Assembly (NCBI GenBank): GCA_013214905.1
Contig: JABSRV010000018.1
Span: 1-32,946 of the forward strand
Direction of reading: 5' to 3'
Source: Psychrobium sp.
Lineage (GTDB): Bacteria > Pseudomonadota > Gammaproteobacteria > Enterobacterales > Psychrobiaceae
DNA length: 32,946 bases
The notes under the pieces: generated by a model
What the model saw: the letters and a program-made list of their open reading frames with translations, nothing else
What the model was told of the DNA's origin: nothing
Databases searched by the model: none
Shown here: positions 9,465 through 18,223 of the stretch, piece after piece
Position numbering within the stretch: the stretch's first letter is position 1
Layout: every line of letters starts with the position of its first letter
Translations under genes and position numbers: made by a program

Positions 9465-10613
9465 TTAGTCGGCCAGTAAATCACGCGCGATAATCACTCG
9501 CTGAATCTCACTAGTACCTTCATAAATAGTGGTAATGCGCACATCACGTGCTAATCGCTCTAACGGATATTCTTTAATATAACCAGCACCGCCCAATAAT
9601 TGAAGCGCGGTATAACAAGCATCATTAGCTTTTTCAGACGCAAAAACCTTGGCCATTGACGCGCTGGTGGAAAATGGCAGGCCATTATCCTTATTGCTCG
9701 CCGCTTGCATGATTAACAAACGAGCCGCTTCAAGTTCCGTGTAACGGTCAGCGACCATCCATTGCAATCCCTGAAAGCTAGCCAAAGGCTTGCCGAACTG
9801 TTTGCGCTCCTTAATATAAGCCGTTGCATAGTCCATAGCCTCAAGACCCAAACCTAACGCTAAAGACGCAATGCCAATGCGGCCACCGGCCAGCTCGGTC
9901 ACCGCTATTTTAAAACCTTTATTTAGCTCACCCAACAACGCACTGGCTGGAATAATACAATTATCAAAGGTCACTTCGTTAGTCGACGAGGCTTTTTGCC
10001 CCATCTTATCTTCAGGCTTGGCAACGGTTAAACCAGCAACATCACCATCAACCAAGAAACAACTAATGCCTTTACCACGAGGCGCATCACTGTCGGTAAC
10101 AGCCCACACCACAAAAACACCGGCATATTCAGCAGAGGTAATAAATATCTTACTGCCGTTTAGCACAAAGTTATCACCGTCACGTTTCGCCGTAGTCTTC
10201 ATTGCCGACGGATCAGAACCCGCACTCGACTCGGTCAAGCAAAAACCACCGGCATAAAACTCACCACTACAAATTTTTGGCAGGTAGTGATCTTTTTGCT
10301 GGTCATTGCCTACCGCCTGAATCACCTCAGCCACCATATTAGTCACCGACGTTGTCACAGCCGTTGAAGCACAACCACGAGCCAGTTCGGTAATCGCCAA
10401 ACTAAAAGCCGTGCTGCCAGCACTTATGCCGCCATATTGTTCATTAATATTAATGCCCATGAAGCCAAGTTCGCCCAGCTGCTTAATTTGCGCCAAAAAC
10501 AACTCACGATCACCCACGTGATCTAATTTCTCGGCGTTGGCTTTCAATTGATTTTGCGCAAATTGACGAGCCGTGTCTTGAATCATTACTTCTTCTTCGC
10601 TAAAGACGATTTG
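9465..10613 (-). CDS. Acyl-CoA dehydrogenase
   Basis: CLTESSAGSDPSAMKTTA, QLLGGAGYIKEYPLERLARDVRITTIYEGTSEIQRVIIAR; start set at MQIVFSEEE rather than the ORF start at 10691. Confidence 0.92.
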   Translation of the reverse strand, partial: QIVFSEEEVMIQDTARQFAQNQLKANAEKLDHVGDRELFLAQIKQLGELGFMGININEQYGGISAGSTAFSLAITELARGCASTAVTTSVTNMVAEVIQAVGNDQQKDHYLPKICSGEFYAGGFCLTESSAGSDPSAMKTTAKRDGDNFVLNGSKIFITSAEYAGVFVVWAVTDSDAPRGKGISCFLVDGDVAGLTVAKPEDKMGQKASSTNEVTFDNCIIPASALLGELNKGFKIAVTELAGGRIGIASLALGLGLEAMDYATAYIKERKQFGKPLASFQGLQWMVADRYTELEAARLLIMQAASNKDNGLPFSTSASMAKVFASEKANDACYTALQLLGGAGYIKEYPLERLARDVRITTIYEGTSEIQRVIIARDLLAD

Positions 10614-10778
10614 CATGAGTGACCTTAATAATTGATATGAGCAATAAAGCGCTATTGTCGACCAAAAAACGATAAATAAACAGGACATCAACTAACAAAT
10701 AAGACACAATATCGCTCACTAAAGTCTAATAAATAGTATCTAAAGCGTAAATAAGGTACTAAACCGCGCAGAGAGCAC

Positions 10779-11771
10779 ATGGCAACTATTGGTGAGTATT
10801 ATTTAAAATCGTGTTCGTCGGCCGCTTTTTCGCAAGGCATAGACATCAAATCGTTAATGATGAAAGCAGGCATAGCGCCAAGACATCATGCCAAGCAAAG
10901 CAAACGCATTATAGATAGCTCAATGGTATTATTGCTACGCTCAATTAGCGATGCAACCAACGACGCCTTTTTAGGCTTTGCCAACCAGCCAATTACGCCA
11001 CAGTTTTTTAAACTGCTCATGCAAAGCGCAGCCTTGTGTCCTACCATCGGCGAAGCCATCAACACCCTTAGCAGTGGATTTTCGCTGGTGGGCTGTGAAT
11101 TAAGCATGCAACGCACGAACAAGCAGCAAATAGCGCTGACGTTTTCACACCAACATAAAGACCCAGACAACTTCCTGTTGGAATACCTGCTGGTCTTTAT
11201 ACATCGTTTATTGAGTTGGCTGGCGGGAAAACAATTGCCATTGCATTGTGCCAATGTGAACTATCGCCCACAACACTATCAACAAGAATTCACCCTGTTG
11301 TTCCGCTGCCCAGTCGCCTTTGAGCAACGCACTAATAGTTTGGTTTTTGACAATGCCATTGTCGATTGGCCGGTAATGCGTGAACCAAGCGCTATTCATC
11401 AAGTGATAGCGCAATTCCCGCTGATTGTACTGCGATTCCCCGGCGCAGAAAACGCAACAGACAGACAAGTTCATCAATTATTGCAACGTGAGTTTTTACG
11501 CACAGGCCACTTATTAGAATCGTCGCTAGCGGCAAAACAAATGCACATAAGCAGCGCGACCTTGCGCCGACAATTGGCAAAACTCAATACTAGCTTCTCA
11601 CAAATAAAGACAGAACTTAGGCATGAACAAGCCATCAAACTGTTAAGCGATAGCACACTGTCAATTGAGAGCATCGCAAGTCAATTGGGCTATAGCGAAG
11701 CGAGGGCATTTTCACGAGTATTTAAACAGTGGACCGAGCTTACCCCAACGCAATATCGCCAGTTATTGTGA
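10779..11771 (+). CDS. AraC-family transcriptional regulator
   Basis: C-terminal double HTH LSIESIASQLGYSEARAFSRVFKQWTELTPTQYRQ. Confidence 0.9.
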   Translation: MATIGEYYLKSCSSAAFSQGIDIKSLMMKAGIAPRHHAKQSKRIIDSSMVLLLRSISDATNDAFLGFANQPITPQFFKLLMQSAALCPTIGEAINTLSSGFSLVGCELSMQRTNKQQIALTFSHQHKDPDNFLLEYLLVFIHRLLSWLAGKQLPLHCANVNYRPQHYQQEFTLLFRCPVAFEQRTNSLVFDNAIVDWPVMREPSAIHQVIAQFPLIVLRFPGAENATDRQVHQLLQREFLRTGHLLESSLAAKQMHISSATLRRQLAKLNTSFSQIKTELRHEQAIKLLSDSTLSIESIASQLGYSEARAFSRVFKQWTELTPTQYRQLL

Positions 11772-12096
11772 TCAAAAAATAAACGTAAAGTCTTGAGCAG
11801 TAAATTAAGCAAGATGCCCAAAGCGCGACTTACAAAAATAGAGTTATTAGCAACAGCGAATACACGGTGATTTATACAAGTTACCCTAGCTTAAAGTTGT
11901 GTTTTTTAACGTTTAATACGATTTCAATGCTGATTTTTTTTCGTGCGACCGATGCGGTGTTAAGCATAGTTATCTATAAGAATTATAAAGTTAGCAATAT
12001 TCAGACTAGAAAATCAAACTTAATTGACGTAAGCTGAGAAGCAATAATGCCGCGCTAATGCAAAGCTCTAAATAGATGAAATGCGAAGGAAAAGCA

Positions 12097-12990
12097 GTGA
12101 ATAACTTCAATCAGCAGTTAGAAAAAATTAAAACACAACCAGGATTTATCGCGGCGCTTGACCAAAGCGGTGGCAGCACGCCCAAGGCACTGCAACAATA
12201 TGGCGTTGAAAGCGATGCATGGAAAAACGACGAAGGCATGTATGGCGTCGTTCATGAAATGCGTTCACGCATTATGACCAGCCCAAGCTTCACCGGTGAG
12301 CGCGTTATCGGTGCCATTTTATTTGAAAACACCATGGATCGCGACGTAGCCCAAAAAACTACCGCCGAATATCTGTGGGACGTTAAGCAAGTGGTGCCAT
12401 TTTTAAAAGTGGACAAAGGCTTAGCAGACGAAGAAAACGGTGTACAGCTAATGAAAGCGATGCCACAACTTGAGCAATTGCTGAGTAAAGCAAAAGCCAA
12501 AGGCATCTTCGGCACCAAAATGCGATCGGTGATTAAACTCGCAAACGAGCAAGGCATTAACGCCGTGGTTGAGCAACAGTTTAGCGTGGCCAAACAAATC
12601 ATTGCCGCTGGCCTAATGCCGATAATCGAACCTGAAATAGACATTCACAGCAAAGAGAAAGCGCAAGCAGAGCAAATGTTGCAAAAAGCGCTAATCGCCG
12701 CGTTGAATGAACTAACAAGCGACCAGCAAGTGATGCTAAAGGTTACGTTACCAGAAGTAGAAAACTCTTATACCGACTGCATCAATCATGACAACGTTGT
12801 TAAAGTAGTGGCCTTATCGGGCGGTTACGATCGCGAACACGCTAACCGACGCTTAACAGCCAACAAGGGCATCATTGCTAGTTTCTCAAGAGCCTTGTCA
12901 CAAGGATTGTTAGCACAGCAAAGCGACAGTGATTTCGACGCCACCATCAACACCTCAATTGAAGCTATTTATCAGGCATCAAAAACCTAA
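12097..12990 (+). CDS. Fructose-bisphosphate aldolase class I
   Basis: FIAALDQSGGSTPKALQQYGV ... LPIIEPEIDI-like and LSGGYDREHANRRL; GTG at 12097 preceded by GAAGGA (12085-12090). Confidence 0.88.
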   Translation: MNNFNQQLEKIKTQPGFIAALDQSGGSTPKALQQYGVESDAWKNDEGMYGVVHEMRSRIMTSPSFTGERVIGAILFENTMDRDVAQKTTAEYLWDVKQVVPFLKVDKGLADEENGVQLMKAMPQLEQLLSKAKAKGIFGTKMRSVIKLANEQGINAVVEQQFSVAKQIIAAGLMPIIEPEIDIHSKEKAQAEQMLQKALIAALNELTSDQQVMLKVTLPEVENSYTDCINHDNVVKVVALSGGYDREHANRRLTANKGIIASFSRALSQGLLAQQSDSDFDATINTSIEAIYQASKT

Positions 12991-13020
12991 GATAAACCCC
13001 AATAGTTAAAGCGACTAAAC

Positions 13021-13056
13021 AAAGGCCAATAACAGTGATGTTATTGGCCTTTTTGT
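13021..13056 (+). terminator. Rho-independent terminator
   Basis: AAGGCCAATAACA-GTGA-TGTTATTGGCCTTTTTG. Confidence 0.88.
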
Positions 13057-13158
13057 TTTAAGTGCAGTACAAACTTAATTCATCATTGATATGTACTATA
13101 AATATCAATGTGTTAATGTGCGAACCTCTGTGCGACATCAATAGCGGAAAGACAATAA

Positions 13159-14904
13159 ATGGATTTAAAGTCGGCTCAATTTTATCACCAACATGCAGCG
13201 CCGCTAGCGCAACAATACCTCTCAAAAACATTTGAAGAAGTTCATCAATCATGGCGTCATTTTCTAACGCCGCTACTGACTAAGCCTAATGCGCGCATTC
13301 TTGATATAGGCGCAGGAGCAGGGCGCGATAGTAAATATTTAGCCGAGCAAGGCCAATTAACCAATCTATCTGTTACCGCCATCGAACCCGCCGCCGCACT
13401 AGCCAAAATAGGCAAAGCGCAGACCCAAGGATTAAATGTTGATTGGCTAGAAGACTCACTGCCAACGCTTGAAAATGTCACCAAACAAGAAATAAGCTTT
13501 GATCTAATATTGATAAGCGCAGTGTGGATGCATATACCGTCTAGCCTTAGAGCGCGCAGCTTACGCAAGCTGGCTAACTTATTAAAACCCGGCGCTAAAT
13601 TAGTTATCTCACTGCGCCACGGTAAAAGCACCGACGAGCGCATCATGCATGAAGTATGCAGCGACGAGCTAACCAGCTTAGGAAAAACCGTTGGTTTATT
13701 TACAGCACTAATCACCGACATTGAAAGTGACAAACTAGGTCGCAGCGAAGTGCATTGGCAAACGGTAGTCTTGCAACTGCCAGACGATGGCAGCGGCGCG
13801 TTCCCTTTCATTCGTCATGTTGCGATTAACGATGGCAAAGCAGCCACCCATAAACTAGCGCTTATGCGTATTTTACTACGCATCGCCGACGGTCATCCAG
13901 GCGCGGTAATACGCCGCGAAGACAATAGAGTGATTCTACCCGCTGGGCTGGTGGCGCTTTATTGGTGCCATCAATACAAATTATTAATTGATGACAACAA
14001 CCTGTTTCAAACTCCGAATAAAAACCCGAACATGGGTTTTATGAAAGCAAACGGTTGGCACAAACTCACCAATCGTGCGGCTAGTGATTACAGCATCGGT
14101 AACTTATTTAGCGGTGATGACGCGCTAGCACTGCATAGAACTCTTAGCGCAGCGGTGAAAAACATTCGCGAGATGCCCTGTAAATACATCACCTTGCCCA
14201 ATAGCGAACAAAGCGTTTTTGAGATTGATAGCAAAACCGTGAAAGCAAAAGACAGCCTTTTTTTAGACATGCAGTCACTTAGCCAGTGGGGTGAGTTCTC
14301 ATTGCCTGAACACATATGGCTAGCCTTTAGTCGCTTTGCCTGTTGGATAGAGCCTGTGCTGGTTAGTGAATGGGCAAGCACCATGGCGAAATACCAAGGC
14401 AACGCTTCAGCAGAGCAGCAGGGTGTTATTCATAGCGCATTGCAATGGCTAGAACCAACACGCACAACGGTTGAAGTGCGAAAGAGATTTGATCAAATCA
14501 ACAACGCTAATAATCCGCAACATTGTGTGTGGAGCCAAAAGCGCTTATCGATGAGTAGCAGCGCCAAAAGTAATGTTCAAATTGACCATTGTTTTCCGTT
14601 TGCACGCTGGCCAAACAATGATCTATGGAACCTGTTGCCGACAGACGCTAAAACCAACTTAGCAAAAAGTGACCGCCTACCAACCGAGCAGCGAATGAAC
14701 AACGCCAAAGAACCCATCAGCCAATGGTGGCAAACAGCTTGGCTTGATAACACTAACGCGCAAGTTAGCCGACAATTTTTCGCCCAAGCCAATATCGCCC
14801 TACCGGGTTTAAATACAGACAACACCTCAATTGATGATCTTTTTGACGCCCTAGCGTTACAGCGCGGACGGCTAAGAGAAATGCAGCAGTTGAGGGAGTG
14901 GTAA
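13159..14904 (+). CDS. Fusion of class I SAM-dependent methyltransferase (N-term) and HNH endonuclease (C-term)
   Basis: N-term ARILDIGAGAGRDSKYLAEQG; C-term CVWSQKRLSMSSSAKSNVQIDHCFPFARWPNNDLWNLLPTDAKTNLAKSD (HNH-like). Confidence 0.8.
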   Translation: MDLKSAQFYHQHAAPLAQQYLSKTFEEVHQSWRHFLTPLLTKPNARILDIGAGAGRDSKYLAEQGQLTNLSVTAIEPAAALAKIGKAQTQGLNVDWLEDSLPTLENVTKQEISFDLILISAVWMHIPSSLRARSLRKLANLLKPGAKLVISLRHGKSTDERIMHEVCSDELTSLGKTVGLFTALITDIESDKLGRSEVHWQTVVLQLPDDGSGAFPFIRHVAINDGKAATHKLALMRILLRIADGHPGAVIRREDNRVILPAGLVALYWCHQYKLLIDDNNLFQTPNKNPNMGFMKANGWHKLTNRAASDYSIGNLFSGDDALALHRTLSAAVKNIREMPCKYITLPNSEQSVFEIDSKTVKAKDSLFLDMQSLSQWGEFSLPEHIWLAFSRFACWIEPVLVSEWASTMAKYQGNASAEQQGVIHSALQWLEPTRTTVEVRKRFDQINNANNPQHCVWSQKRLSMSSSAKSNVQIDHCFPFARWPNNDLWNLLPTDAKTNLAKSDRLPTEQRMNNAKEPISQWWQTAWLDNTNAQVSRQFFAQANIALPGLNTDNTSIDDLFDALALQRGRLREMQQLREW

Positions 14905-15167
14905 TAAATTAAATCGTAAGGCGTTATGGGGCAGAAAGCGCCATAAGAACCATCGTGCCAATATTGGATTTTGGATTAGGTTTTGTATGGTAAAAGTATT
15001 CTTAGACAAGCAACCTGACCCCTTATTCTCTTATCTTCTTAATTCAATATCGACAAGCTCACATTGGATTCCATTATGAGCGATTAGAACGATATTGGGG
15101 GTTGGTAATTTACCACTTTGATTTCTCATTTTTTCCCTTAATTAAATTTTACTAACTTAGCTGAAGT

Positions 15168-15225
15168 GCCTAACATCGAAAAAATGTGACAGCTTTAGCC
15201 GTCAGTGTGATTTAGCTTGTTAAGC
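15168..15225 (-). other. Integron attC-like site (attC-a)
   Basis: Minus strand: GCTTAAC ... TGACGGCTAAAGCTGTCA hairpin ... GTTAGGC; R''/R' consensus RYYYAAC/GTTRRRY. Confidence 0.7.
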
Positions 15226-15226
15226 G

Positions 15227-15832
15227 CTATTTACCATCATCCCAAGAATTCAAGTAATCAGCTAATACATCGCCATGACAGCTTTGAGGCTTACAGAAAC
15301 AACCTAAACGCTTACCTACTAGCTTATAAACTTCTGACTTTTCCTTATTTAGGAACTTCTCATAGTCGAAATCATATTTATACTTTCTTATTACTTCTTC
15401 GCGGGTGTCGCCTTCCTCATACATAGAATAAGGGTTTCCCCAGTATGAACCACGACCAATATACTCGTATTCATCAGTTGACTTCGCTGCTGAATGCTTT
15501 GTATCTACCTTAATGTTAATAACGCGCGTAATTTTTATTTTAATCAGCCTAAGTGGAGTTTTTAACTCTTTTAGTGACGCTAGTTCATCAGGGAAACATT
15601 CCCCATCGTCGAATATAATTGAATGAGTAATACTCGAAAAATCTATTACATCACATGATACTAAGGGCGTTTCTGGGTAATTATCAGTAAATAGCTGACT
15701 AATAAAACCATTAGAATCTTCAGAATATACAACGGAATAATCTTGTATATTTTCGACTATCCGTACAACCTTTCTTTGAAATTTTTCAAAACAATTAAAT
15801 TGCTTAGGATACAATACTAGTACTTTTTTCAT
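15227..15832 (-). CDS. DUF4326 domain-containing protein
   Basis: C-term YIGRGSYWGNPYSMYEEGDTREEVIRKY...LVGKRLGCFCKPQSCHGDVLADYL. Confidence 0.8.
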   Translation of the reverse strand: MKKVLVLYPKQFNCFEKFQRKVVRIVENIQDYSVVYSEDSNGFISQLFTDNYPETPLVSCDVIDFSSITHSIIFDDGECFPDELASLKELKTPLRLIKIKITRVINIKVDTKHSAAKSTDEYEYIGRGSYWGNPYSMYEEGDTREEVIRKYKYDFDYEKFLNKEKSEVYKLVGKRLGCFCKPQSCHGDVLADYLNSWDDGK

Positions 15833-16273
15833 TTAATATAGGTGCTTAACTTTTAAATTCAGATCAGAGCTTTCATTTAAATACTCAACAACTAATCGTC
15901 TGTGACATAAATGAGGCTCATGCTCACTGCATAATAGACAGCCATTGTCTAATAATGCAGGTTTTATCGTTTTTTCAATTTGTCTTTGCGACATTAAATT
16001 AAGAAACTTATCCTCATATTTCTCCCAAGGCATCTCACCTTTTTTATACAAATTTAACATTTCTTTGGTTGGTGCTAATTCAGGGGTATGAATATACTCA
16101 GTGCCACATAACTCTTTTAAAAAAAATTTAAGGTCATCTCTTTTAGCAAATCCAGCTAATTGCGAAACATTATTCAACCGAACATCAAGTAATGTTGAAA
16201 CATTTGCCGATTTAATAAACCCAAAAAATGTTTCAGCATTTTTTTTAGTAAACCCGATAGTAAAAATGTCCAT
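15833..16273 (-). CDS. DUF488 family protein
   Basis: IFTIGFTKKNAETFFGFIKSANVSTLLDVRLN ... CLLCSEHEPHLCHRRLVVEYL. Confidence 0.85.
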   Translation of the reverse strand: MDIFTIGFTKKNAETFFGFIKSANVSTLLDVRLNNVSQLAGFAKRDDLKFFLKELCGTEYIHTPELAPTKEMLNLYKKGEMPWEKYEDKFLNLMSQRQIEKTIKPALLDNGCLLCSEHEPHLCHRRLVVEYLNESSDLNLKVKHLY

Positions 16274-16282
16274 TTAGTATCC

Positions 16283-16894
16283 TTAAAAGATAGTAGCGAC
16301 TAGTTTATAACAATTACCTTTATATTCTTCCCCAAGACTAATACAAAGGACTCCAATAATCCCTGAAAAGTCATTAACAAGGTTACTAAAATTAGGATCT
16401 GTTACCGGTAGTTCATATGGTATTCCATTATACGTAAAAGATATTTTTCTTTTTTCGTCTTTCATATATAACTGAATATTGTCTACTTTTACCAAATAAA
16501 GCGATTGTTCTATTCTAATTGTGCCGAGTTGAATTTGAATATGAGGGACTAGATTACCTTCTCCCCAAAGATCATTGGGTTGATCTAGATGATTATTTAT
16601 TTCATCTAAATTAATAGAGTAATTTTGTGTCCAAACCGTGTCATCTATTAAATAATTTTCCGGTTGGTGAGACAAAGGAACGTGACGTGAAAATTTCATC
16701 ATAATTTTCTGCAATGGCTTTACAGTAAATGTTCCATATGGATTTTGATATTTTGCTTGATTATGGCTTAATTCCCCTCCAATTTCGCTTGAAACTGGAC
16801 GAACCCATTTTCCATTCGCAAGATACTTCCCTGCGACACAATGCTGCTGATGTTTAACTGAGTTAGCTAAAACAAGAATCTCTACTTGGCTCAT
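16283..16894 (-). CDS. Uncharacterised protein, resembles dual-OB (DuOB) proteins
   Basis: ILVLANSVKHQQHCVAGKYLANGKWVRPVS start typical of this family; operonic with DUF488/DUF4326. Confidence 0.55.
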   Translation of the reverse strand: MSQVEILVLANSVKHQQHCVAGKYLANGKWVRPVSSEIGGELSHNQAKYQNPYGTFTVKPLQKIMMKFSRHVPLSHQPENYLIDDTVWTQNYSINLDEINNHLDQPNDLWGEGNLVPHIQIQLGTIRIEQSLYLVKVDNIQLYMKDEKRKISFTYNGIPYELPVTDPNFSNLVNDFSGIIGVLCISLGEEYKGNCYKLVATIF

Positions 16895-16926
16895 TCGGCC
16901 TCCGTGCTGATTGATATATGATTGGC

Positions 16927-16976
16927 GCTTAACGCCTACCTAACCAGCGGTGTGCTGGATTAGTTTTTTGTTAGAT
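16927..16976 (-). other. Integron attC-like site (attC-b)
   Basis: Minus strand: ATCTAAC-AAAAAA-CTAATCCAGC-ACACC-GCTGGTTAG-GTAGGC-GTTAAGC; symmetric spacers and one extrahelical T. Confidence 0.82.
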
Positions 16977-17927
16977 GTGCTCACTGAATAGCTTCCCTTG
17001 AGCCTCAAGCTGATCTCTTAAAAAATGATAATTTTTTCCTTGAAGTGTTTCAATAATTTGAGAATCATCTGTTTTCCGTATTACGGTCGCTACAGAGTAA
17101 CCTGTTTTTTGAATTTCTCCTGTTTCATCAAGCTTTCGGTGCTCTAATAAAACACACTCAATCCAAGCACCATGCTGGAAGCTTATTGTTCCGTTCAAGA
17201 CATCTTCTTTAAATTCATGATCTGCCATTGAAAATGATATAGCTTCATTTTTGTATATTCCTTTCCATTTGTATCGGCCCTCTTTTAAGACGGGCGCGAC
17301 AATTTCTATGATTGCATCATCGATCTTAATTGGAGTCAAATTATGGGAATGGAGGATGAATTTACCAAAGTCTGCACGTTGAACTGTGCGTTCATCTGAT
17401 ACCGGAAAGCCTTTCCCATCGAGCGCTGTAAAGCTAATTATATGGATTTTTTGGTAATGGCTGAGATGTTTATAAAAGTTGGATTTACGAGTTATGACTT
17501 TTAAATTTGACTCTAAGATCTCTACAACCTTAATTTTGGTATTCTCGCTTACATTTCCAGCGCTGACTTCTAATTGAAGTTTTTTTATTCTAAGTTTTCT
17601 TTCTTCAATACTGAATCGTAAGTCTTGCTTCTGAAGTTCTTCCAGTTCGTTATCAGTAATTGGTATTCGAGAAGCAATTAACGCAACAATTGATATGAAT
17701 ATTGAGATTTGACCAGCGTTTTTTCCAAATACTTTCCATCTATCGCGTAGACCACCTTCACGATAGGCTTCTGAATCTATTTGTATAACAAAACCTAACT
17801 CTTTAGCTGTTTCAAATGCTAATGCTAAAAGTTCAGCTTCACAACTATTTCGAACCAGCGCATTCATTGAGTGAGAAGTATCATTGAAAAAATAATGTAG
17901 TTCTAATTTTTCAGCGCATATTACCAT
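16971..17927 (-). CDS. Uncharacterised cassette-encoded protein, 318 aa, possible single TM segment
   Basis: Long ORF whose TAA stop lies inside the attC-b R'' site; no family recognised. Confidence 0.75.
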   Translation of the reverse strand: MVICAEKLELHYFFNDTSHSMNALVRNSCEAELLALAFETAKELGFVIQIDSEAYREGGLRDRWKVFGKNAGQISIFISIVALIASRIPITDNELEELQKQDLRFSIEERKLRIKKLQLEVSAGNVSENTKIKVVEILESNLKVITRKSNFYKHLSHYQKIHIISFTALDGKGFPVSDERTVQRADFGKFILHSHNLTPIKIDDAIIEIVAPVLKEGRYKWKGIYKNEAISFSMADHEFKEDVLNGTISFQHGAWIECVLLEHRKLDETGEIQKTGYSVATVIRKTDDSQIIETLQGKNYHFLRDQLEAQGKLFSEHI

Positions 17928-18003
17928 AGCTATTCCTAACGTCCTTTTAATCTAGATTTTTTTCGAGTATCAATTTTGATGCCATACAATCAATTAGATG
18001 CAC

Positions 18004-18064
18004 ATCTAACTATTAAGAATTTATCTCTCGTCTGCGCAGCATGAGAGATAAATGTCTGTTGGAC
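18004..18064 (-). other. Integron attC-like site (attC-c)
   Basis: Minus strand: GTCCAAC ... ATTTATCTCTC-n13-GAGAGATAAAT ... GTTAGAT; perfect 11-bp stem. Confidence 0.75.
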
Positions 18065-18223
18065 GAAACCATGTGACTCGGCTTAAGATGGTTTTTGTTT
18101 ATTGTGCCGTCAGCCTCAATATAACAAGGATGGGACGCACAAAATCTTGTTCGTAAGTAATATTTAACGACTGCAGTCCCCATAGTTAGATGAGGGGATT
18201 GCAAACAGAGTATCCATAGCGGG

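Noticed and set aside
10614-10691. N-terminal extension MMSCLFIVFWSTIALYCSYQLLRSL of the acyl-CoA dehydrogenase as a membrane anchor
   Set aside because: Conserved family start MQIVFSEEE fits the internal Met; the extension is probably untranslated promoter DNA.
13257-13811. 184-aa minus-strand ORF
   Set aside because: Antisense of the methyltransferase domain, low-complexity Ser/Leu text typical of shadow ORFs.
14924-14946. TTATGGGGCAGAAAGCGCCATAA hairpin after the methyltransferase-HNH gene as attC or terminator
   Set aside because: No RYYYAAC/GTTRRRY pair around it and no T run; stem has a mismatch.
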